Origin: Brevundimonas sp.
Lineage (GTDB): Bacteria > Pseudomonadota > Alphaproteobacteria > Caulobacterales > Caulobacteraceae
Assembly: GCF_016463295.1 (NCBI RefSeq)
Contig: NZ_JAEMRO010000016.1
Location: 1-37,043, forward strand
Reading direction: 5' to 3'
DNA: 37,043 nucleotides
Shown: positions 32,654 to 37,043 of the stretch, piece by piece
How the letters are laid out: every line of letters starts with the position of its first letter
Numbering within the stretch: position 1 is the first letter of the stretch
The notes under the pieces: model-generated
What the model was told of the DNA's origin: nothing
What the model saw: the letters and a program-made list of their open reading frames with translations, nothing else
Database searches by the model: none
Position numbers and translations under genes: made by a program

Positions 32654-32667
32654 TGTAACCGTTTACA
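32654..32667. promoter_or_regulatory. LacI-family operator
   Basis: TGTAACCGTTTACA is a 14-base near-perfect palindrome (one mismatched pair) with the central CG characteristic of LacI/GalR-family operators. It lies 107 bases upstream of the LacI-type start codon, in the 220-base gap after the esterase gene. No clean -35/-10 pair was identified around it. Confidence 0.75.
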
Positions 32668-32766
32668 TGGCACATGGAGATTGCGTCACGCAAGGCCGCA
32701 TTTCGGCCACATCGGAGCAGGGCCTGACGCTGTGGCGCACTGGCCACAAGCGGCGCGGCATGGGCC

Positions 32767-34299
32767 TCAGCGAGGCCGGCTGTAGTAGGCTTCGATCAGG
32801 TCCAGCCTCTCCTTGAACGGGATCGGCTTGGCGACGGGTCCTTCATTGGTGAACTCCAGCAGCCGATCCGGCTCGGCCCCGAACGACGGCCATACTGGTC
32901 GGCCCTCTGCGTTCGGATCGCCCGCTGCGGCGAATCGCGTCCAGTAGTCGGCCATGGCCGCGGCCGCCCGATAGTCCCGCTCGCCCATCGGCCAGTTGGT
33001 CGTGGCCAGATTGTCGAAGACATAGGGCCGCTCCGACGCATGGGTCGCGCCCTCGTGCGGCTCGGGATTGGGATCGGGCACCACGTCGAAGCGATAGAGG
33101 TAGGTCGGATGGCCCGCCCGCGCGTGCAGCCGGGCCAGGTGCCGCGCCGGCTCGTTGAAGGCCAGGTCGCTGACGACATGGGCGTTGTACCCGTCCTCCC
33201 CGCCATAGGCCGTGACGATCGCCGCGCGCTCGTCCGGTGTCATGGCGTCGTCAATCTCGCCATAGGGACTGAGATCGGACGGCTTCATCCACCAGAACTC
33301 GGCGCTGTTGGTGCCGATGATCAGGGGCACTGGAGACTGCCGGCCAGCGGCGAACGCGGCCTCGACATCCTCCTGAACCACCGACCCGTCGATGACCAGA
33401 TTGTCTCCGCCGTAGAAGTTCGGGGCGGGCGCGAGCAGGGTCTCGGCGGGGATGGCCCGCAGATCGGCGGCGGACGGTGTCGTCAGGCCCAGTCGCTGCG
33501 CATAGGCCTGTCCGCGACCCTGCAGCGACGGCTTGCCCAACGCTGAAGGGCGATCCAGCGGTGTGCCCGTGTCGCGCCCCAGCCCCGACTGAACGACCGC
33601 GCGGTGGAACAGGCGACGTGCCTCGGGAGAGATCATCAGGCGCGTCACCGCCGCGCCACCGGCTGACTCTCCGAAGATCGTCACCCGGCCCGGATCGCCG
33701 CCGAACGCCCCGGCGTTGGCCTGCACCCATTTCAGGGCGGCGATCATGTCCATAAGGGCATAGTTGCCACCCGGCTCACCCTCCGGTCGTTCGGCGGCCA
33801 GGGCCGGATGATCGAAGAAGCCCAGACGGCCCAGCCGATAGTTGATCGTCACGACCACCACACCGCGCCTAGCCAAGGCCGTGCCGTCGTACAGAGCCGC
33901 GGTGCCGGAGCCGTTGTTGAAGCCACCGCCGTGGATCCAGACCATGACCGGGGCCGGCTCTGCTGCCTCCAGCGGCGACCAGACGTTCAGCGTCAGGCAA
34001 TCCTCGCTCATGGGCAGCGGCCCGACACCCGGATCTCCGTTGGCCGGTGGCTGGGGACACAACGCCCCGACGTTGCCGGCATCGTGCGGGCCCTCCCAAG
34101 GCTCGACCGGCTGAGGGGGACGCCAGCGCCAGGCTCCCACCGGTGGCGCGGCATAGGGGATGCCCTTGAACGCCTGCACCTGTCCGTTGGTCCGCCCGAC
34201 CAGCACGCCGTCGGTCGTCAGAACCTCCACCACCGGATCGGTCTGTGAAACAGGAGACAGCATAAGGACCGCCGCAGACAGGAGGGAAACCAGGCTCAT
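32767..34299 (-). CDS. Secreted type-B carboxylesterase
   Basis: Alpha/beta-hydrolase esterase of 510 residues, exported by a signal peptide (MSLVSLLSAAVLMLSPVSQ). The oxyanion-hole motif WIHGGGFNNGS (about 121-131), the nucleophile elbow FGESAGG with Ser212, a glutamate in GTNSAEFWWM and the histidine in GATHASERPYVF complete the catalytic set. Early EDCLTLNVW is the second family signature. It hydrolyses ester bonds of unknown substrates; removal of acyl groups from glycans is conceivable but unsupported. Translation has a strong AAGGAAGGGAG just before ATG. It lies upstream of the LacI gene on the same strand, but the 220-base gap with an operator suggests it is a separate unit. A stem (TGTGGC-GCACTG-GCCACA, 32732-32749) follows its stop codon without a T-run. 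Confidence 0.94.
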   Translation of the reverse strand: MSLVSLLSAAVLMLSPVSQTDPVVEVLTTDGVLVGRTNGQVQAFKGIPYAAPPVGAWRWRPPQPVEPWEGPHDAGNVGALCPQPPANGDPGVGPLPMSEDCLTLNVWSPLEAAEPAPVMVWIHGGGFNNGSGTAALYDGTALARRGVVVVTINYRLGRLGFFDHPALAAERPEGEPGGNYALMDMIAALKWVQANAGAFGGDPGRVTIFGESAGGAAVTRLMISPEARRLFHRAVVQSGLGRDTGTPLDRPSALGKPSLQGRGQAYAQRLGLTTPSAADLRAIPAETLLAPAPNFYGGDNLVIDGSVVQEDVEAAFAAGRQSPVPLIIGTNSAEFWWMKPSDLSPYGEIDDAMTPDERAAIVTAYGGEDGYNAHVVSDLAFNEPARHLARLHARAGHPTYLYRFDVVPDPNPEPHEGATHASERPYVFDNLATTNWPMGERDYRAAAAMADYWTRFAAAGDPNAEGRPVWPSFGAEPDRLLEFTNEGPVAKPIPFKERLDLIEAYYSRPR

Positions 34300-34417
34300 C
34301 TCCCTTCCTTAAACGTCATCGCACATTGCCCTCAAATCGAGATTTGCAACACCGATGGTTTCTGGTTGAAACCAACCGTGGCCGACGGCGTTGACGGGGC
34401 CAGCAGCGGGAACAGGC
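34300..34417. promoter_or_regulatory. Divergent control region with two dyads (esterase / HWE kinase)
   Basis: Two symmetric elements lie between the divergent genes. CAAATC-GA-GATTTG is at 34333-34346, and TGGTTTC-TGGTT-GAAACCA is at 34356-34374. Both are perfect inverted repeats in their arms and are AT-richer than their surroundings. They may be binding sites for a regulator acting on one or both genes. No convincing sigma-70 pair or GGAAC/GTT general-stress promoter was found. Confidence 0.45.
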
Positions 34418-35941
34418 TTGAAGATACTTTCCAAATCCGGGGATCCGAATGTCGACCTTGGCCAGGCCTTCGACGCCTCGCCAAATCCCTATGTGCTGAT
34501 GACGCCGGACTTCGAGATTGCCGGTGCCAATCAGGCGTATCTGGACGTGACCAACACCACCCGCGAGGCCATCGTCGGTCGGTCCATGTTCGCAGCTTTC
34601 GATGCCGGTCCGGGCGAGGACGCGCCGGAGAATGTGCGACAACTCCGCGCCTCGCTGGAAAAGGTTCGCGAAACGCGCCAGCGCGATCATCTGGCCGTCA
34701 TTCCCTATTCCATCCCGCGCAAGACCGACACCGGTGAGGTCTTCGAAGATCGCTATTGGAGCGCCACCCACACGCCTCTGCTGAACGAGGCGGGCGAAGT
34801 GGTGATGATCCTCCAGCATACGACCGACATCACAGAGCTGGAGCTTCTGCGCCAGCAGACGCAGGAGGCGGAAGGCGCAGCCCCGCTGAAAGCCCTCGAT
34901 GCCATCGTCGGCGGCAATATCCTGGAACGGGCGCGCCTGGTTCAGGAGGACAACCGCCGCCTGTCCGTCGAGCGCAACCGCTTGGTCGAGATGTTCATGC
35001 AGGCACCGGGATTTGTGGCCGTTCTGTCGGGTCCGGAGCACATTTTTCAGTTCCACAACGACGCCTATCGCCGTCTGATCGGCTACCGCGATGTTCAAGG
35101 ACAACCGGTGGCCCAAGCGATGCCCGAAGTGGTGTCGCAAGGCTATGTGGAGATGCTGGACAGGGTATTCCGGACAGGCGAGCCGGTTCAAGGCAGCGCC
35201 AGCCTGTTCCAGTTTCCGCAGGAACCTGGCGGCCCCCCGTCAGACGCCTATGTCGACTTCAGCTACCAGCCTATCCGCGAGGCAGACGGCACCATCATTG
35301 GCGTGTTCGTCCAAGGCCACGACGTCACGGAATCGGTTCTGGCCGCAGAGCGTCAGAAGCTGATGATCGACGAACTGAATCACCGGGTGAAGAACACCCT
35401 GGCGACGGTGCAGTCCATCGCCATGCAGACGGCCCGATCGCACACCGACCCGGCACGCTTTGCCGCCAGTTTCCAGGCCCGGCTGCTGGCTCTTTCGCAC
35501 ACGCACGATCTGCTGACGCGTAGCCACTGGGAGGGTGCCAATCTGCGATCGATCCTGGAGCACGAAACCCAGGCGCACGATCAGACGCGGGTTCTGCTCA
35601 ACGGCCCCGCGGTCGATCTGGATTCCGCATCGGCTATATCGCTCGGCATGGTCTTCCACGAACTGGCGACCAACGCCGCCAAGTATGGCGCGCTGGCAGC
35701 GCCCGATGGGAAGGTCGTGATCGACTGGACCGTGACGCACTCGCCCACGCGCACCCTGAACCTGACCTGGCAGGAGTCTGGCGTTCAAGACCTGCAGCCG
35801 CCGGATCATCGCGGCTTCGGCAGTCGACTGATCGAGCGCAATGTGCGGCATGACCTTGGTGGGACAGTGTCGATGGACTATGGCTCCACCGGACTGATCG
35901 CCCGCCTGACCCTGCCCCTCGATCGAGACCTGCCCGCATGA
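34418..35941 (+). CDS. HWE-family sensor histidine kinase with two PAS-like domains
   Basis: Soluble sensor kinase of about 507 residues without membrane spans. A first PAS-like domain covers about residues 15-130 (NPYVLMTPDFEIAGANQAYL). A coiled-coil linker follows, then a second PAS-like domain (about 200-310: IFQFHNDAYRRLIGYRDVQG). The phosphoacceptor segment DELNHRVKNTLATVQSI puts His at residue 322. The ATP-binding part shows MVFHELATNAAKYGAL and a WxE signature in SHWEGANL, which define the HWE group. No LOV-type photoactive cysteine motif is seen. No good ATG is available: TTG 34418 is preferred because GGGAACAGG precedes it; TTG 34391 is the longer alternative. Its stop overlaps the following response-regulator gene, its likely partner. 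Confidence 0.92.
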   Translation: MKILSKSGDPNVDLGQAFDASPNPYVLMTPDFEIAGANQAYLDVTNTTREAIVGRSMFAAFDAGPGEDAPENVRQLRASLEKVRETRQRDHLAVIPYSIPRKTDTGEVFEDRYWSATHTPLLNEAGEVVMILQHTTDITELELLRQQTQEAEGAAPLKALDAIVGGNILERARLVQEDNRRLSVERNRLVEMFMQAPGFVAVLSGPEHIFQFHNDAYRRLIGYRDVQGQPVAQAMPEVVSQGYVEMLDRVFRTGEPVQGSASLFQFPQEPGGPPSDAYVDFSYQPIREADGTIIGVFVQGHDVTESVLAAERQKLMIDELNHRVKNTLATVQSIAMQTARSHTDPARFAASFQARLLALSHTHDLLTRSHWEGANLRSILEHETQAHDQTRVLLNGPAVDLDSASAISLGMVFHELATNAAKYGALAAPDGKVVIDWTVTHSPTRTLNLTWQESGVQDLQPPDHRGFGSRLIERNVRHDLGGTVSMDYGSTGLIARLTLPLDRDLPA

Positions 35942-36315
35942 GCCAGCCCCTGTCCGGCCGCAACATCCTGATCGTGGAGGATGAGTCGCTTGTCGCGATG
36001 CTGCTGGAGACTATCCTCGAAGACATGGGCTGCACGACCGTAGGGCCGGCCTCCAGTGTCGAAGAAGGTCTGGCTCTGATCGAGAACGGGGCAGCGCTCG
36101 ACGGTGCCCTGCTGGACGTCAACGTCGCGGGTGTGAAGATCTTCCCGATCGCCGAGGCCCTAGCCGCGCGCGATGTGCCTTTCGTCTTCTCCACCGGCTA
36201 TGGCGAGGGCGGACTGCCAGACGAATGGAAGGGCCGCCCTACCTTGCAGAAGCCGTTCAGCGAAGCGGCTGTGCAGGACGCCTTGATGACCGCCCTCGGC
36301 ATGGCCAGGGTCTGA
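35938..36315 (+). CDS. Single-domain response regulator
   Basis: Stand-alone receiver domain of 125 residues. The acidic pocket is VEDES (residues 13-17) and the phosphoacceptor is Asp60 in LLDVNVAG. The conserved Thr/Ser position lies in FSTGYG and the Lys in LQKPFSE. No output domain is present. HWE kinases are often paired with such receivers, which act as phosphate sinks or relays to another regulator. The start overlaps the kinase stop by 4 bases. The gene ends one base before the stop codon of the convergent oxidoreductase gene. Confidence 0.94.
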   Translation: MSQPLSGRNILIVEDESLVAMLLETILEDMGCTTVGPASSVEEGLALIENGAALDGALLDVNVAGVKIFPIAEALAARDVPFVFSTGYGEGGLPDEWKGRPTLQKPFSEAAVQDALMTALGMARV

Positions 36316-36316
36316 C

Positions 36317-37043
36317 CTAGCGCTTCAGGTCGTTGAGCACTGCCCTGGCCGCATTGTGCCCCGGTGCCCCGGTGACGCCGCCCCCGGGATGAGCGCCGGA
36401 CCCACAGAGATACAGCCCCGGCACCGGCATGCGGTGATCCGCATGGCCCAGGACAGGGCGGGCGCTGAACAGCTGATCCAGCGTCAGCCGCCCGTGGAAG
36501 ATGTCGCCGCCGACCAGGCCGAAGCGCCGCTCCAGATCGCGCGGGCCCAGCGCCAGCCGACCCAGCACAGAAGCCTTGAACCCAGGCGCATGGCGATCGA
36601 CCGTCTCGATCATCAGGTCCGCCACGGTATCGCGATGCTCGTCGGCGAGATCGGGCGACACATGCTGGCAGAACAGGCTGGCGACGTGCTGGCCGGACGG
36701 AGCCAGGCTATCGTCCAGCGTCGAGGGGATCAGCATCTCCACGATCGGCTTTGACGACCAACCGTTCAGCCGCGCCTCCGCATGCGCCCGGTCCATGTAC
36801 TCCAGTGTCGGAGCCATGATGATCCCTGCCGTCAGATGATCCCCCTGCCCGGGCAAGGCGGTGAAGTTCGGCAGTTCCGACAGCGCGACGTTCATGCGGA
36901 ACGTGCCCGACCCCGACTGATAGTTGCCGAGCCGCTCACGGAAGTCGGCGGGAACGACTGCGTCGTCCACCAGCCGGTCGAACAGCAGCCGCGGATGCAG
37001 GTTCGACACCACCGCGCGCGCCCGCACCACGTCGCCGGCCTCC
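36317..37043 (-). CDS. Phytoene-desaturase-like FAD-dependent oxidoreductase, C-terminal part (cut by right edge)
   Basis: The final 241 codons of a larger protein that continues past base 37043, where the frame stays open (reading EAGDVVRARAVVSN). The C-terminal FAD-binding motif of the CrtI/phytoene dehydrogenase-like family is clear: PGLYLCGSGAHPGGGVTGAP followed by GHNAARAVL. Members include carotenoid desaturases and many uncharacterised oxidoreductases such as human PYROXD2. The LEYMDRAHAEARLNGWSSKP segment resembles the PYROXD2-like branch more than a true carotenoid enzyme, but this is a judgement by eye. The N-terminal dinucleotide-binding fold is outside the window. It converges with the response-regulator gene. 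Confidence 0.88.
   Translation of the reverse strand, partial: EAGDVVRARAVVSNLHPRLLFDRLVDDAVVPADFRERLGNYQSGSGTFRMNVALSELPNFTALPGQGDHLTAGIIMAPTLEYMDRAHAEARLNGWSSKPIVEMLIPSTLDDSLAPSGQHVASLFCQHVSPDLADEHRDTVADLMIETVDRHAPGFKASVLGRLALGPRDLERRFGLVGGDIFHGRLTLDQLFSARPVLGHADHRMPVPGLYLCGSGAHPGGGVTGAPGHNAARAVLNDLKR

Noticed and set aside
34300..34417. General-stress (EcfG-type GGAAC/GTT) promoter before the HWE kinase
   Set aside because: A GGAAC occurs at 34409-34413, but no GTT box lies at the required distance, and the site is too close to the start.

Overview
The window looks like a chromosomal segment from a high-GC alphaproteobacterium. The best guess is the Caulobacterales (Brevundimonas/Caulobacter-like). 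The basis is codon use, the alphaproteobacterial form of RpoB (1371 residues), a DUF4153 membrane protein, an Oar-like TonB receptor inside a sugar locus, and an HWE-type histidine kinase. No rRNA, tRNA, CRISPR array, insertion sequence or phage gene was recognised. The genus is an inference.

Layout. (1) 1-6533, minus strand: the start of rpoC (cut by the left edge) and complete rpoB. A GAAA-capped hairpin lies between them. (2) 6534-12417: a block of about 6 kb separating rpoBC from rplJL, which are adjacent in most bacteria. It holds a secreted YCII-like protein, then DGPF/YCII protein - ECF42-like sigma factor - FKBP lipoprotein as an operon, an M61 peptidase, and (minus strand) a DJ-1/PfpI protein. 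Both YCII genes are preceded by the same two-box element, TGTCGA-N17-CGTC, a candidate ECF42-type promoter. (3) 12484-13869, minus strand: rplJ-rplL with its own promoter, a long leader and a strong terminator, so it ends as an independent unit. (4) 13930-20603, plus strand: DUF4153 membrane protein, a sigma-54 activator response regulator, dnaB, and two lipoproteins of unknown function. (5) 20604-32667, minus strand: a carbohydrate-utilisation locus in the order LacI regulator, TonB-dependent receptor, terminator, Tat-exported glucoamylase-family (PF10091, GH144-like) enzyme, lipoprotein sugar-binding protein, two ABC permeases, and a large secreted multidomain protein with a discoidin-like domain and an (alpha/alpha)6 glycosidase-like C-terminus. 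Almost every junction is an ATGA overlap. A LacI-type operator lies upstream of the regulator gene. (6) 32767-37043: a secreted type-B carboxylesterase (minus), an HWE histidine kinase overlapping a single-domain response regulator (plus), and the C-terminal part of a CrtI-like FAD oxidoreductase (minus, cut by the right edge).

How it fits together. The sugar locus reads as one regulated pathway. The receptor would import an oligo- or polysaccharide across the outer membrane. The PF10091 enzyme and the large glycosidase-like protein would cut it in the periplasm. The SBP and permeases would import the product, and LacI would sense it. A beta-1,2-glucan is the leading substrate guess, from the PF10091/GH144 link only. 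No ABC ATPase gene is present. The ECF42 block looks like a self-contained regulon, with the sigma factor in the operon its own candidate promoter drives and a second target gene just upstream.
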